A DNA stretch of 64,000 nucleotides from Peterkaempfera bronchialis. Lineage in GTDB: Bacteria > Actinomycetota > Actinomycetes > Streptomycetales > Streptomycetaceae. Below, piece by piece: positions 42,800 through 52,389 of the stretch. The notes below the pieces were generated by a model. That model had not been told where the DNA came from and made no database searches. It saw only the letters and a program-made list of their open reading frames with translations. The position numbers and the translations under genes were made by a program. The first letter of the stretch is position 1, and each line of letters opens with the position of its first letter. The DNA is taken from positions 5,642,001 to 5,706,000 of the forward strand of contig NZ_CP031264.1 in NCBI RefSeq assembly GCF_003258605.2. The letters are read 5' to 3'.

Positions 42800-43498
42800 G
42801 TGATCGAAAGGGATCGGCCCGTTGTGGACGTCGTGCTGCCATGCCTTGACGAAGTAGCCGCCCTTCCCTGGGTGTTGGAGCGGATACCGCCCGGCTGGCG
42901 CGCCGTGGTCGTCGACAACGGCTCGACTGACGGCTCCGCCGAGCTCGCCGCGTCCCTGGGCGCGCACGTCGTGGGTGAACCGGTGCGCGGCTTCGGTGCC
43001 GCCTGCGCGGCCGGGCTGCGCGCCGCCACCGCGCCCGTGGTCTGTTTCTGCGACTGCGACGCCTCCCTCGACCCGGGGCAGCTGCCGGCACTGGCCCTCG
43101 CCGTCCTGGACGGCGCGGCGGACCTGGTACTCGGGCGGCGCAGGCCGACGACACGCGGCGCCTGGCCGGTCCACGCCCGGCTCGCCAACCGCGAGCTGGC
43201 CAGGCTGATCCGCCGCCGCACCGGCCTGCGCCTGCACGACCTCGGTCCGATGCGGGTGGCCCGCCGGGAGGCCCTGCTCGGCCTGGACCTGACCGAACTC
43301 AGGTCGGGGTACCCGTTGCAGATGGTCATCCGAGCCGCCGACGCCGGATGGCGGGTGCGCGAGGTCGACGTGCCGTACCACCCGCGCACCGGCCGCTCCA
43401 AGGTCACGGGCACCTGGCGTGGCACCTGGAACGCGGTGCGCGACATGCGCGCGGTCCTCAGCGAGCCGCCCCGGCGTCTGGCAGGAGCCCCCCGGTGA
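42800..43498 (+). CDS. glycosyltransferase family 2 protein
   Basis: The GTG at 42800 gives 232 residues. The GT-A core shows VDVVLPCLDEVAALPWVLER, AVVVDNGSTDGSAELA, FGAACAAGLRAATAPVVCFC with DCDAS (the DxD), and RLHDLGPMRVARREALLGLD. It is probably a polyprenyl-phosphate or glycolipid glycosyltransferase. Its stop overlaps the next start as GTGA. Confidence 0.87.
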   Translation: MIERDRPVVDVVLPCLDEVAALPWVLERIPPGWRAVVVDNGSTDGSAELAASLGAHVVGEPVRGFGAACAAGLRAATAPVVCFCDCDASLDPGQLPALALAVLDGAADLVLGRRRPTTRGAWPVHARLANRELARLIRRRTGLRLHDLGPMRVARREALLGLDLTELRSGYPLQMVIRAADAGWRVREVDVPYHPRTGRSKVTGTWRGTWNAVRDMRAVLSEPPRRLAGAPR

Positions 43499-44193
43499 GC
43501 GGCCCGGTCGGGCTGACCGCGCTGCTGGTGATAGCCAAGGAGCCGCGGCCCGGGCACGTCAAGACCCGGCTCACCCCGCCGTTCACCCCCGCCCAGGCCG
43601 CCGCCCTGGCGGAGGCGGCGCTCGCCGACACCCTGGAGACCGTGCTGCGCTGCCCGGCCCGCCGCCGGACGCTCTTCCTGGACGGTACGCCCGGACGCTG
43701 GCTGCCGCCTGGCATCGAGGTGATCCCGCAGGCGTCCGGCAGCCTGGACGAGCGGCTGGCCGCGGCCTTCGCCGCCGTAGCGGACGGCCCCGCCCTACTG
43801 GTCGGCATGGACACCCCACAACTCACCCCGAAGCTCCTCGCCCCCGTACTGGATCCCGATGCGTGGCGGGAGTGCGACGCGTGGTTCGGCCCGGCGGAGG
43901 ACGGCGGGTTCTGGGCGCTCGGCCTGGCCGCGCCCGACCCGGCGCTGCTGCGAGGCATCCCGATGTCCGCCCCGTACACCGGTGCCGCCCAGCGCGACCG
44001 ACTCACCGGAGCGGGTCTTCGGGTACGCGACCTGCCGCTCCTGCGCGACGTGGACACAGCGCCCGACGCGGACGCGGTGGCAGCCGCGGCGCCGGGATCG
44101 AGGTTCGCTACCCGCTTGAAGTGCTACTCCCGCGACCTTGTCTCCTTCCAGAGGTCCACGAGGACAGACGCTCGGCCACCCAGGGGCGGCTGA
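43495..44193 (+). CDS. DUF2064 / TIGR04282-type glycosyltransferase-like protein
   Basis: GTG 43495 overlaps the GT2 stop. The 232-residue protein matches DUF2064: LLVIAKEPRPGHVKTRLTPP, ALAEAALADTLETV, ALLVGMDTPQLTPKLL and WFGPAEDGGFWALGL, then LLRDVDTAPDADAVAAAAPG. Family members resemble nucleotidyl- or glycosyltransferases and commonly pair with a GT2 gene. The last ~28 residues (CYSRDLVSFQRST...) lie beyond the normal family end and are probably run-on into debris. Confidence 0.85.
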   Translation: MSGPVGLTALLVIAKEPRPGHVKTRLTPPFTPAQAAALAEAALADTLETVLRCPARRRTLFLDGTPGRWLPPGIEVIPQASGSLDERLAAAFAAVADGPALLVGMDTPQLTPKLLAPVLDPDAWRECDAWFGPAEDGGFWALGLAAPDPALLRGIPMSAPYTGAAQRDRLTGAGLRVRDLPLLRDVDTAPDADAVAAAAPGSRFATRLKCYSRDLVSFQRSTRTDARPPRGG

Positions 44194-45572
44194 GACGGAG
44201 GGCGAGTTCAGCGATCAGTGCCGGTGCTCTACCTCGCGGTCCGGGAGCAGAACGGCAAGTCCGTCGACCCCGGATTGCCGGACACCACCGACGTCCCGGT
44301 CGCCGCAAGGTACTCCCAGACCCGGTCACGCACCGATTCCGGAATAGGCTCATGGAAGGCTGCCATCGCGCTGATGCGCTGTGGTGGCCAACTTCAGCCC
44401 GCCAGGAGGAGCTGGCAGCCAGCACCACCCCGTGCTTTGCGCTCGCGCGTCCTGGCGGAGGATCAGCAGCGGGGGTGCCTCCCACGGCCGGCGCGGACAG
44501 TGGCGAGGGAGGGACCTGCTTCTCCTCCCAGCAGCCACGGTCAGCAGCTCATCGACCGGGGGTGTACTCCCGTCGCCCCTGCGACTCCCGCAGTGTCCTG
44601 CTCGGCAGCGGTAACGCTTGCCCGGCGCCTGAGGCAGAAGTGACCGAGGCAGAGGTCACGGGGACTGGTATCGAGGTCATCCAAAGACTCCGAGCGAGCA
44701 CGGGTCCACGTCTCTATCTCTCTCGAACCACACGCACTTTACCGTCGGGAGGACGAGGTGCCACTCCCCACCGAGAGGAGAGCATCTTGATCAAGAACAA
44801 GCCCCGACCCCTTTCTTCAAGTTGGTGCCCCGCAGGCGGGGGCTGGAGAGAGCTGCCTCGGCCGGCACCACGAGCCTGGGGCGGCGGAGACCGCGATCCA
44901 CCACCCCGATGTGGACCATCGAGTCCTCCCGCCGGACCACCACCGTCACCGTCTCCCCGTGTGCCGCATGGCTGATGGCGTTCGTGAGAGCTTCCGAAGG
45001 CAAAGGATCAGGTCGTCCGCGATGGCGCCGAACCCCCAGCCGATCAACGCCCTCGACGGAGAAGACCTCCTCGCTCACCTCGCTCGGATACCGCCGACAC
45101 GCCTGCGGACAAGACGGAGGCGGCGGAGCTGCCATTCACCGACCAGGACCTCCGCAAGGCCGCCCGGAGCCCACGCCGGCCTCGTCCGCGAGCGCGCCGC
45201 GATCACCCAGCTGCCGCGCCCGCGCCCGCGAAAGGCACGCCAGGCTCGTTGAAGTCGCCAGCCGGGTCGCCGCCGACCGCAAGGCTCAGCACCTCCCGCG
45301 ACAGGCCCGATACGAGCAATGGCGGCAGCTCGATGAACAGGAAGAACTCGAAACCGCAGGTCAGATGATCGAGGAAGAGTCGACCAGCACGAGCGGCTCC
45401 ACAGGCCGCGCAGCTCGTACTGCCCCCCAGTGCCCGCGCCTCGACGACCCCCGCCGAGCGACCCGGCCCCGGGTGAGGGGGTACGGAGGGCGTCGGGAGC
45501 ACGGTGGCCGGACTCCCGTGGCCAGTGGTCTGCGTGGCCGTGGGCGGCGTGGCCCCGGGGCCGGCCGCCGTG
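44194..45572. other. gene-poor degenerate region
   Basis: No intact gene is supported. The minus strand at ~44890-45010 reads PSEALTNAISHAAHGETVTV then VVRREDSMVHIGVVDRG, a scrap of an RsbW-like ATPase (HATPase_c N-box). The plus strand around 45040-45370 has charged low-complexity frames that I cannot name. The rest shows stop codons in all frames or composition-driven frames. Confidence 0.55.
44850..45040 (-). pseudogene. HATPase_c (anti-sigma RsbW-like) fragment
   Basis: PSEALTNAISHAAHGETVTV is the N-box of the GHKL ATPase fold in RsbW/SpoIIAB-like proteins, followed by a strand VHIGVVDRG. The frame enters and leaves without the G1/G2 boxes, so it is a remnant. Confidence 0.45.
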
Positions 45573-47336
45573 TCACTCCTCGGTGGGGCCGAGATCCGGC
45601 GCGTCCCGCAGGTCCACCGAGCCCCGGGCGGTGGCGTGCAGTTCGAGCACGACGATCTCGTTGCCGCCCGCCCGCAGGACCGGGCCGGGTACGTACAGCC
45701 GCTGCTGAGGGCCGCGCGACCAGTAGCGGCCCAGGTGGAAGCCGTTGACCCAGGCGCAGCCCTTGGTCCAGCCGGCCAGGTCCAGGTAGGTGTCGGCGGG
45801 CCCGGCCGCCTCGAACGTGCCCCGGTGGAAGGCCGGCCCGACACCGGGGGCGGTGGCGGACTCGTAGCGCAGCGCGCCCAGGTCGTCCAGCGGCAGCGGC
45901 CGGCTGGTCCAGCCGCCCCGCAGCGGGGCGCCGTTGACGCTGACGGGTCCGGTCAGGCCCTTGCGGTCGTGGATGGCCCGGCCGTAGTTGACCCGGCCCT
46001 GGTTCTCCACCAGCACCGCGAGGGCGGCGCCGCCGGGCGGCACCGTGAGGGCGAGCGTCTGCTCGTGGCTCTCGCGCTCCAGTACGCCGACGGGCTGGCC
46101 GTCGAGGAAGATCTGGGCGCGGTCGTGCACGCCGGGCGCGTGCAGCAGCACCGGCCCCGGGGTGCCGAGCCGGGTCTCGTACAGCACGAAACCGAAGTCC
46201 TGGCCCAGTTCCTCCATCGTCAGCGGCCGGTCGCCGGGCACGGCGGCGCCGAGCAGGTCGAGGGCGGTGAACAGCGGCGCGCGTTCGTCCAGCTCGATGC
46301 CGAGGAGGTTCAGCTTCTTCGACGGTTCGGGCAGCGGCGCCTCGGGCACGGGGGCGTGCCGGGCGATGACCTCGCGGAAGGCGGCGAACTTGGCGGTGGG
46401 GTCGCCCGCCTCGTCCAGCGGGGAGTCGTAGTCGTAGGAGGTGACGGTCGGCCGGTAGGTGTGCTTGTCGTTGGCGCCGTTGGTGAAGCCGAAGTTGGTG
46501 CCGCCGTGGAACATGTAGAGGTTGACGCTCGCGCCCGCGGACAGCATCGCGTCCAGCTCTGCGGCGGCGTCGGCCGCCGGGCGGACGACGTGCGCGCCGC
46601 CCCAGCGGTCGAACCACCCGTTCCAGAACTCGGTGCACATCAGCGGGCCCTCGGGCTGGTGTGCGCGCAGCACGGCCAGATTGCGGTCGGCGCCGCTGCC
46701 GAAGTTCACGGTGCTCAGCGCCCCGGGGACACTGCCGCGGGCCAGGTCGGCGGGCTGGTCGCAGGTGAACAGCGGTACGTCGACCCCGCGTTCGCGCAGC
46801 GCCGTGGTCAGGTGCCCGAGGTAGGCCGTGCCGTCCTCGGCCTCGGCGCCGTAGGCCCCGAACTCGTTCTCCACCTGTACCGCGAGCACCGGGCCGCCCC
46901 GCGAGCCCAGATACGGCAGTACGTGGGGCAGCAGCGCGTCGAAATAGCCGTCCACCGCGGCCAGAAAGGCCGGGTCCGCGCTGCGCAGCCGGATGCCGGG
47001 GTCGGCCAGCAGCCAGGACGGCAGTCCGCCGCCCTCCCACTCGGCGCAGATGTACGGGCCCGGGCGCAGCAGCACATACAGGCCCTCCTCGCGCGCGAGG
47101 TCGAGGAAGGCGGTCAGATCCAGCATGCCGTCCCACCGGAAACGGTCCGGCCGCGGCTGGTGCAGGTTCCACGGTATGTAGGTGTCCACCGTGTTCAGCC
47201 CAAGCAGCCGGGCCTTGCGCAGCCGGTCCCGCCACTGGTCCGGGTGCACCCGGAAGTAGTGCAGGCCGCCGGAGATGATGCGGAACGGCTCATCGTCGAG
47301 ACGGAAGTCGTCTCCGTCGATACGCAAAGCGGGCAT
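45573..47336 (-). CDS. beta-galactosidase, glycoside hydrolase family 35
   Basis: This 587-residue cytoplasmic enzyme has no signal peptide. GH35 landmarks: SGGLHYFRVHPDQWRDRL, GLNTVDTYIPWNLHQP, VLLRPGPYICAEWEGGG, VQVENEFGAYG (acid/base Glu, ~156) and CTEFWNGWFDRWGG (nucleophile Glu, ~235), then MFHGGTNFGFTNGAND. C-terminal jelly-roll regions contain LDLAGWTKGCAWVNGFHLGR. It hydrolyses terminal beta-galactosides, releasing galactose. A 16-bp LacI-type palindrome sits at 47378-47393, 42 bp upstream of the start, so it belongs to the same regulon as the transporter. Confidence 0.95.
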   Translation of the reverse strand: MPALRIDGDDFRLDDEPFRIISGGLHYFRVHPDQWRDRLRKARLLGLNTVDTYIPWNLHQPRPDRFRWDGMLDLTAFLDLAREEGLYVLLRPGPYICAEWEGGGLPSWLLADPGIRLRSADPAFLAAVDGYFDALLPHVLPYLGSRGGPVLAVQVENEFGAYGAEAEDGTAYLGHLTTALRERGVDVPLFTCDQPADLARGSVPGALSTVNFGSGADRNLAVLRAHQPEGPLMCTEFWNGWFDRWGGAHVVRPAADAAAELDAMLSAGASVNLYMFHGGTNFGFTNGANDKHTYRPTVTSYDYDSPLDEAGDPTAKFAAFREVIARHAPVPEAPLPEPSKKLNLLGIELDERAPLFTALDLLGAAVPGDRPLTMEELGQDFGFVLYETRLGTPGPVLLHAPGVHDRAQIFLDGQPVGVLERESHEQTLALTVPPGGAALAVLVENQGRVNYGRAIHDRKGLTGPVSVNGAPLRGGWTSRPLPLDDLGALRYESATAPGVGPAFHRGTFEAAGPADTYLDLAGWTKGCAWVNGFHLGRYWSRGPQQRLYVPGPVLRAGGNEIVVLELHATARGSVDLRDAPDLGPTEE

Positions 47337-47377
47337 GGGGTGGTGGTCCTCTACCGTCGGGCTGAAGCTCGTGGTCG

Positions 47378-47393
47378 ATGTTTACGCAATCAT
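47378..47393. promoter_or_regulatory. LacI-type operator upstream of GH35 gene
   Basis: ATGTTTACGCAATCAT: 13 of 14 fixed-or-degenerate positions agree with the consensus of the five sites here. Confidence 0.7.
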
Positions 47394-47467
47394 CAGCTTG
47401 TGAGTCTGACCAGGGGTCCCAGTTGTGTCAAGGCGTCTCGGATAACGCGCGGTTCCGTCGCGAGGGC

Positions 47468-48571
47468 TCAGCGCCGACCGCGCGGCGGCGCCGTGCTGGC
47501 ACGGGTCACCAGGCGGGTCGGGACCAGAGTGGTGCCCCGCTCCGCCGCGTTGTTGCGGATCTGCCGCAGTACGCTCTCCACGCAGCGCCGTCCGACCTCG
47601 GGGAAGTCCTGGTGCACGGTGGTGAGCGGCGGTACGAAGGACGCGGCCTCGGGGATGTCGTCGAAGCCCACGACGCTGACGTCCTCCGGGACACGCCGCC
47701 CGTGCTCGTGCAGCGCGCGCAGCACTCCCAGGGCCATCTGGTCGTTGGCGACGAAGACCGCCGTGCACTCCGGAGCGGCCGCGATGCGCTGCCCGGCCAG
47801 ATAGCCGGACTCCGCGGACCAGTCGCCGCGCAGCGGTTCAGGCGCCTCGCGCCCGGCCTCGGCCAGCGCCGAGCGCCAGGTCTCCACCCGCCGCTCGGCG
47901 GAGAAGGACGCCTCGGGCCCCGCCACGTGCCAGACGGTCTCGTGTCCGAGGTCGAGCAAGTGTTCCACCGCGGCCCGGGCGCCGCCCGCCTGGTCGGTGT
48001 CGACCACGCAGTAGCGGTCGCCGGCGTTGGAATCCACCACGACGACCTGCGCGTTCGGCGGCAGCGACACCATGGCGGCGTCGAGCAGATGGACCTCCAT
48101 GATGATGACCACACCGTCCACAGCCAGTTCGCCGAGCCGGGTGAAGGCGCCGCGCACCTCGTCCTGGGACGGCACCGTGACCGGCATGAGCGTGGTCGCG
48201 TACTCTTCCTGGGCGGCGGACAGTGCCACTGCCTCCAGCGTGCGCATGTTGCCGGTGGTGGACATGTTGAAGAGGATCACGCCCAGGGTGCGGAACTCGC
48301 CGCGCTTGAGTGCCCGGGCCGCGCTGTTGGGCCGGTAGCCGAGTTCCTTCATGGCCGCGAGCACCTGCTGCCGGGTCGACTCCACGACCCCGGGGTAGCC
48401 GTTCGACACGCGGGAGACCGTCTGCGCGGACACCCCGGCCAGTCGGGCGACGTCCGCCATGGAGGCCCCGCGCCTGCGTCCGGCCCGCCGGTCCGGCGTC
48501 TGCCGGTGAGGCCCGCCGTCTCCGGTCCGGTCGGTTTCAGCAATGCCGTCCACCGGAGTCGCGCACCTCAC
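47468..48571 (-). CDS. LacI family transcriptional regulator (paralogue 1)
   Basis: The 367-residue protein has a leader of ~37 residues, then the LacI HTH (MADVARLAGVSAQTVSRVSN), hinge helix LGYRPNSAARALK, and a periplasmic-binding-like sensor domain (DGVVIIMEVHLLD, VVVVDSNAGDRYCVVDTDQA, TAVFVANDQMALGVL, SVVGFDDIPEAASFVPPLTT). It is very similar to the protein at 52390-53469, sharing the HTH nearly residue for residue. This predicts the same operator. A perfect-arm palindrome (48646-48661) lies 75 bp upstream, suggesting autorepression. It presumably senses the imported sugar. Confidence 0.92.
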   Translation of the reverse strand: MRCATPVDGIAETDRTGDGGPHRQTPDRRAGRRRGASMADVARLAGVSAQTVSRVSNGYPGVVESTRQQVLAAMKELGYRPNSAARALKRGEFRTLGVILFNMSTTGNMRTLEAVALSAAQEEYATTLMPVTVPSQDEVRGAFTRLGELAVDGVVIIMEVHLLDAAMVSLPPNAQVVVVDSNAGDRYCVVDTDQAGGARAAVEHLLDLGHETVWHVAGPEASFSAERRVETWRSALAEAGREAPEPLRGDWSAESGYLAGQRIAAAPECTAVFVANDQMALGVLRALHEHGRRVPEDVSVVGFDDIPEAASFVPPLTTVHQDFPEVGRRCVESVLRQIRNNAAERGTTLVPTRLVTRASTAPPRGRR

Positions 48572-48645
48572 TGCTGTCGTCGGCCACTTGTCGGCACGAG
48601 TTTAGGTCGCGCGGAGCGGTCTTGCACAGAAGTCGGCACCGACGT

Positions 48646-48661
48646 ATGGTTACGCAACCAT
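48646..48661. promoter_or_regulatory. LacI-type operator, perfect palindrome
   Basis: ATGGTTACGCAACCAT, extended to GTATGG...CCATAC on both sides with arms of eight matched bases around ACGC. It is located between the first LacI gene and the ABC-binding-protein gene. Confidence 0.75.
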
Positions 48662-48824
48662 ACCGCAGTCTCCGACCGTGTCCAGCGGGACAGCGGGACA
48701 GCGGTACGGCCGACACCGGTGACGGCGGCCCGCCGGTACAGCGAGGTGCGAGGCGCGCGTCGGGGTGAGAGAGCGGCGGGACCCGGATCTCCGTGCCCCG
48801 CCGCTCCCCTTTGTCGTACGGGTG

Positions 48825-50186
48825 TCAGTCGACGCTGAAGCCCTGATCCTTGCCGTACTTGACCGAAGCGTCCTGCCAGGCCTTGAGCCCGCTGGTCAGA
48901 GTGGTGGAGGAGACATAGGCCTTGCCGACCGTGTCGTTGAAGATCGAGTTCGCGTAGACCTGGTACGGCAGGTAGGACCAGCCGGGCACGACGTTCTTGG
49001 CGGACTCGGAGAAGACCTTGTTGGCCTGCTGGCCGCCGAAGTACGGGAACGGTGTGTCGAGGAACGCCTGGGAGTTCAGGTCCGCGGTCGTCGCCGGGAA
49101 GGCGCCGCCCTTGATCCGGGTCTGCACACCGGCGCCCTGGTCGGCGTACTGGAGGAAGGCGTAGGCGAGTTCCTTGTTCTGGCTCGCCTGCATGACGGCC
49201 AGCGAGCTGCCGCCGTTCTCGGCGCTGGCGTTCTGGCCGGCCTGCCACTGCGGCAGCGGGGCGGCCCGCCAGTCACCGGAGGCGGCTGCCACGCCGGAGC
49301 TGAAGTTGGCCGGCATCCAGGCGCCGGTCGCCAGGGTGGCGATGGTGCCGTCGGCCAGGCCCTTGTACCACTGGTCGCTCCAGCCAGGGACGGTCGAGAG
49401 CAGGTGTTCGGAGACCAACTGCTGCCACACCTTGGTATACGCGGCGGTGCCCGGGTCGTTGCCGAAGTCCACCGAGACCTTGGTGCCGTCCACCGTGTAA
49501 GGCTTGCCGCCCGCCTGCCAGATCAGGCTGGTGGTCATGCCGGCGTCGCCGGTGTCGCTGGTGATGTACGCCTTCGGGTCCGCCTTGTGCAGCTTGCGGG
49601 CCGCGTCCAGATAGGCGTCCCACGTGGTGGGGACGGCGATCTTGTACTTGTCGAAGACCTTCTTGTTGTAGAACAGCGCCATCGGGCCGGAGTCCATGGG
49701 CAGCCCGTAGACACCGCCGTTGATGCTGACGGAGTTCCACGGACCGGGGGAGTAGACCTCGGACAGATCCTTGGCTCCGTACGGACTCAGGTCTGCGACG
49801 GACTTGCCGAGGGCGAACTGGCTGAGCGCGTAGTACTCGATCTGTCCGACATCGGGCACTCCCTTGCCGGCCTGGACGGCGTTCTGCAGCGCGGTGTACT
49901 GGTCGTTGCCGGTACCCGCGTTGACCAGCTTCACATGGACCTTGGGGTACTTGGTCTGGAAGTCGGCGACGACCTGCTTGAGGGTGGGCTCCCAGGCCCA
50001 CACCGTGAGGGAACCGCCCTTGTCCAGCGCGGACTGAACCGCGTTGGCCCCCGAGGTCTTGGTGCCGGAGCCGGAGCCGGGATCGGAGCCGGAGTCGTCG
50101 GAAGAACCGCAGGCGGTCAGCCCGAGGGTGGCGGCGCAGAGCACCGCGACCCCCTGTGCCCAGCGGCGAAGCGTCTTGTTCGTCAT
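48825..50186 (-). CDS. sugar ABC transporter substrate-binding lipoprotein
   Basis: This 453-residue protein has a lipoprotein signal (VAVLCAATLGLTACGSSDD; Cys in the LTAC lipobox is the lipidated residue). The mature part has the type-1 extracellular solute-binding pattern: LTVWAWEPTLKQVVADFQTK, VPDVGQIEYYALSQFA, YGLPMDSGPMALFYNKKVFD, VPTTWDAYLDAARKL and GGSSLAVMQASQNKELAYAF. It captures oligosaccharides outside the membrane for the two permeases encoded just upstream in the same operon. No ATPase gene is present; the shared MsiK-like ATPase typical of streptomycetes would be needed (inference). Confidence 0.93.
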   Translation of the reverse strand: MTNKTLRRWAQGVAVLCAATLGLTACGSSDDSGSDPGSGSGTKTSGANAVQSALDKGGSLTVWAWEPTLKQVVADFQTKYPKVHVKLVNAGTGNDQYTALQNAVQAGKGVPDVGQIEYYALSQFALGKSVADLSPYGAKDLSEVYSPGPWNSVSINGGVYGLPMDSGPMALFYNKKVFDKYKIAVPTTWDAYLDAARKLHKADPKAYITSDTGDAGMTTSLIWQAGGKPYTVDGTKVSVDFGNDPGTAAYTKVWQQLVSEHLLSTVPGWSDQWYKGLADGTIATLATGAWMPANFSSGVAAASGDWRAAPLPQWQAGQNASAENGGSSLAVMQASQNKELAYAFLQYADQGAGVQTRIKGGAFPATTADLNSQAFLDTPFPYFGGQQANKVFSESAKNVVPGWSYLPYQVYANSIFNDTVGKAYVSSTTLTSGLKAWQDASVKYGKDQGFSVD

Positions 50187-50306
50187 CTCATCTCACTCCG
50201 TTGTGCGTGGTGATCTGCGGCGCAGGCCCCGGCGCACCGCAAGGGTGTGGCAGGGAAAGGACCAGCAGGGGACATGAGGGGGAAATACGGCGGCCGGTAC
50301 CGGCGA

Positions 50307-51245
50307 TCACTCCTTGACGCTGCCGGCGGCGAGTCCGGACTGCCAGTAGCGCTGGAGGAGGAGGAAGGCTGCGATCAGCGGGACGATGGTCAGCAGCGAC
50401 CCGGTGATCACGAGGTGGAACACGGGCTGGCCGCCAACGGTGGACGCCTGCGCGTTCCAGGCGTTCAACCCCACTGTGAGGGGGTACCAGTCCGGGTCCT
50501 TGATCATGATCAGCGGCAGGAAGTAGTTGTTCCAGGTCGCGACCATGGTGAAGAGCAGCACGGTGACGATGCCCGGTGCCAGCAGCGGCAGGCTGATCCG
50601 GAAGAAGGTGCGGATCTCGCCCGAGCCGTCCACCCGGGCGGCCTCCAGCAGTTCGTCGGGGATCGCCTCGGAGGCGAACACCCACATCAGGTACAGGCCG
50701 AAGGGTGAGATCAGCGACGGGATGATCACCGCCCAGGGGGTGTTGGTCAGGCCCACCTTGCTGAACATCAGGAAGGTGGGCACCGCCAGCGCCGTACCCG
50801 GCACGGCGACCGCGCCGATGACGACGGCGAACACTCCGCGCTTGCCGGGGAAGTCGAACTTCGCCAGGCCGTAGCCGCCCAGTACTGCCAGGAACGTCGC
50901 GCCGCCCGCGCCCGCCACCACGTACAGCAGGGTGTTCAGCAGCCAGCGGACGAAGATGTGGTCGTTGTAGGTGAATGTCTCCCTGATGTTGTCCCACAGC
51001 GCGAAGTGGCCGCTGAACCACAGGCCGAAGGAGTCCAGCAGCTTCGGCTGGGTCTTTGTCGCGTTGATGAACAGCCAGGCCAGCGGAACCAGGGTGTAGA
51101 GCACTACGAGGCTGGTCAGCACCGTCAGTAGGACGCTGCGACGGGGCCGGCCGGGGGAGCGGTGGCGCAGGAGACGCGGGGTGCGCGGCACCGGGCGCGG
51201 GAGGGACGGGGACGAAGGGGTGACCGTGGTGCCGGTGGCCGTCAC
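50307..51245 (-). CDS. carbohydrate ABC transporter permease (MalG-type)
   Basis: This 312-residue protein has six hydrophobic helices and the EAA-loop consensus EAARVDGSGEIRTFFRISLP near the C-terminal side, typical of MalG/CUT1 permeases, with family start LVPLAWLFINATKTQP. The GTG start at 51245 directly follows the upstream stop with no gap. It pairs with the 51246-52169 permease. Confidence 0.93.
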   Translation of the reverse strand: MTATGTTVTPSSPSLPRPVPRTPRLLRHRSPGRPRRSVLLTVLTSLVVLYTLVPLAWLFINATKTQPKLLDSFGLWFSGHFALWDNIRETFTYNDHIFVRWLLNTLLYVVAGAGGATFLAVLGGYGLAKFDFPGKRGVFAVVIGAVAVPGTALAVPTFLMFSKVGLTNTPWAVIIPSLISPFGLYLMWVFASEAIPDELLEAARVDGSGEIRTFFRISLPLLAPGIVTVLLFTMVATWNNYFLPLIMIKDPDWYPLTVGLNAWNAQASTVGGQPVFHLVITGSLLTIVPLIAAFLLLQRYWQSGLAAGSVKE

Positions 51246-52169
51246 TCACGCCTCCTTTCTCATGCCGCGCAGCTGGACGACATAGGCGACGATCATCGTG
51301 ACGACCCCCATGACGATCGCGACCGTTGCGGCGTAGTTGTGCTGCTGACCGGAGAAGGACAGCGAGTACGTGTAGAGGTTGGGTGTGAAGTAGGTGGTGA
51401 TGGCGTTGGGCGCCAGGGACTTGAGGATGCTCGGCTCGTTGAAGAGCTGGAAGCTGCCGATGATCGAGAAGATCGTGGCGATGACCAGCGCACCGCGGAT
51501 CGCCGGGATCTTGATGGCGGCGATGATCCGCCACTGTCCGGCTCCGTCGATCTCGGCGGCCTCGTAGAGCGACTGCGGGATGACCCGTAGCGCCGCGTAG
51601 AAGATGAGCATGTTGTAGCCGACGAACTCCCAGGTGACGATGTTGCCGATGCTGGCGAGTACCAGATCGGGGGAGAGCGGGTCGGGCAGGGAGACTCCGA
51701 AGTGGTCGTTGATGTTGGCGACCAGGCCGAAGCGCTTGCCGTACATGAAGCCCCACATGAGGGTGGCGACGACGGCGGGGACCGCATAGGGCAGGAAGAC
51801 CGAGATGCGGAAGAAGTTCTTGCCGTAGAGCCTGCCGCTGTCCAGCGCCAGGGCGACCAGCAGGGCGATGCCCAGCATGATCGGCACCTGGACCACGAGG
51901 AACAGGCCCACCCGGGCCAGTCCGGACCAGAACTCGTGGTCGCGGAACGCCTGTTGGTAGTTGTCGAATCCGACGAAGGAGTTCCCGCCGATGAGCCGGT
52001 CGCGGAAGAGGCTCAGGTAGATGGAGTACGCGATCGGTGCGAGGAAGATCAGCGCGAACACGATGAGGAAGGGGCTCACGAATCCCCAGCCGATCCAGCG
52101 GCGTCTCCTGGGACGCCCCGAGGCTGGAGCGGCCCGTCCTGCCGCTGACGGGGGTGTAATGACTGCCAT
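51246..52169 (-). CDS. carbohydrate ABC transporter permease (MalF-type)
   Basis: The ATG at 52169 (MAVITPPSAAGRA) is preceded by GAGGGATGG; a longer frame to 52220 is less likely. The 307-residue protein has six helices, SIYLSLFRDRLIGGNSFVGFDNY and the EAA loop YEAAEIDGAGQWRIIAAIKI. It is first in the permease-permease-lipoprotein operon. Operators at 52226-52241 and 52271-52286 lie 57 and 102 bp upstream. Confidence 0.93.
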   Translation of the reverse strand: MAVITPPSAAGRAAPASGRPRRRRWIGWGFVSPFLIVFALIFLAPIAYSIYLSLFRDRLIGGNSFVGFDNYQQAFRDHEFWSGLARVGLFLVVQVPIMLGIALLVALALDSGRLYGKNFFRISVFLPYAVPAVVATLMWGFMYGKRFGLVANINDHFGVSLPDPLSPDLVLASIGNIVTWEFVGYNMLIFYAALRVIPQSLYEAAEIDGAGQWRIIAAIKIPAIRGALVIATIFSIIGSFQLFNEPSILKSLAPNAITTYFTPNLYTYSLSFSGQQHNYAATVAIVMGVVTMIVAYVVQLRGMRKEA

Positions 52170-52225
52170 GACCCATCCCTCGCGTTTGCTGCCCGAGCCC
52201 TGTCGCCGCCCGCCGGCCAAGCTGG

Positions 52226-52241
52226 ATGATTACGTAAACAT
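52226..52241. promoter_or_regulatory. LacI-type operator upstream of ABC operon
   Basis: ATGATTACGTAAACAT: same 16-bp palindrome family as the other four. It lies 57 bp upstream of the first permease. Confidence 0.72.
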
Positions 52242-52270
52242 AGCGGCCCCGACGGCTTGGTCGGACGTGG

Positions 52271-52286
52271 ACGTTTACGCAAACAT
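52271..52286. promoter_or_regulatory. second LacI-type operator in the ABC/LacI intergenic region
   Basis: ACGTTTACGCAAACAT, 45 bp from the previous site, a spacing of about four helical turns. It may serve the divergent LacI gene at 52390 as well. Confidence 0.7.
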
Positions 52287-52389
52287 TGATTAGCGTGATG
52301 CTGGCATCGCTGATCGGTGAGCGTCAAGGGCTGTGCCGAGGTTCCACTCGGCTGCCGATCTTCGGACGACGGGGGCGAAAGGGGCAGGC

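Noticed and set aside
45504-47804. Plus-strand 766-codon frame opposite the GH35 gene
   Set aside because: Antisense shadow of a strongly supported enzyme gene; the sequence shows no motif.
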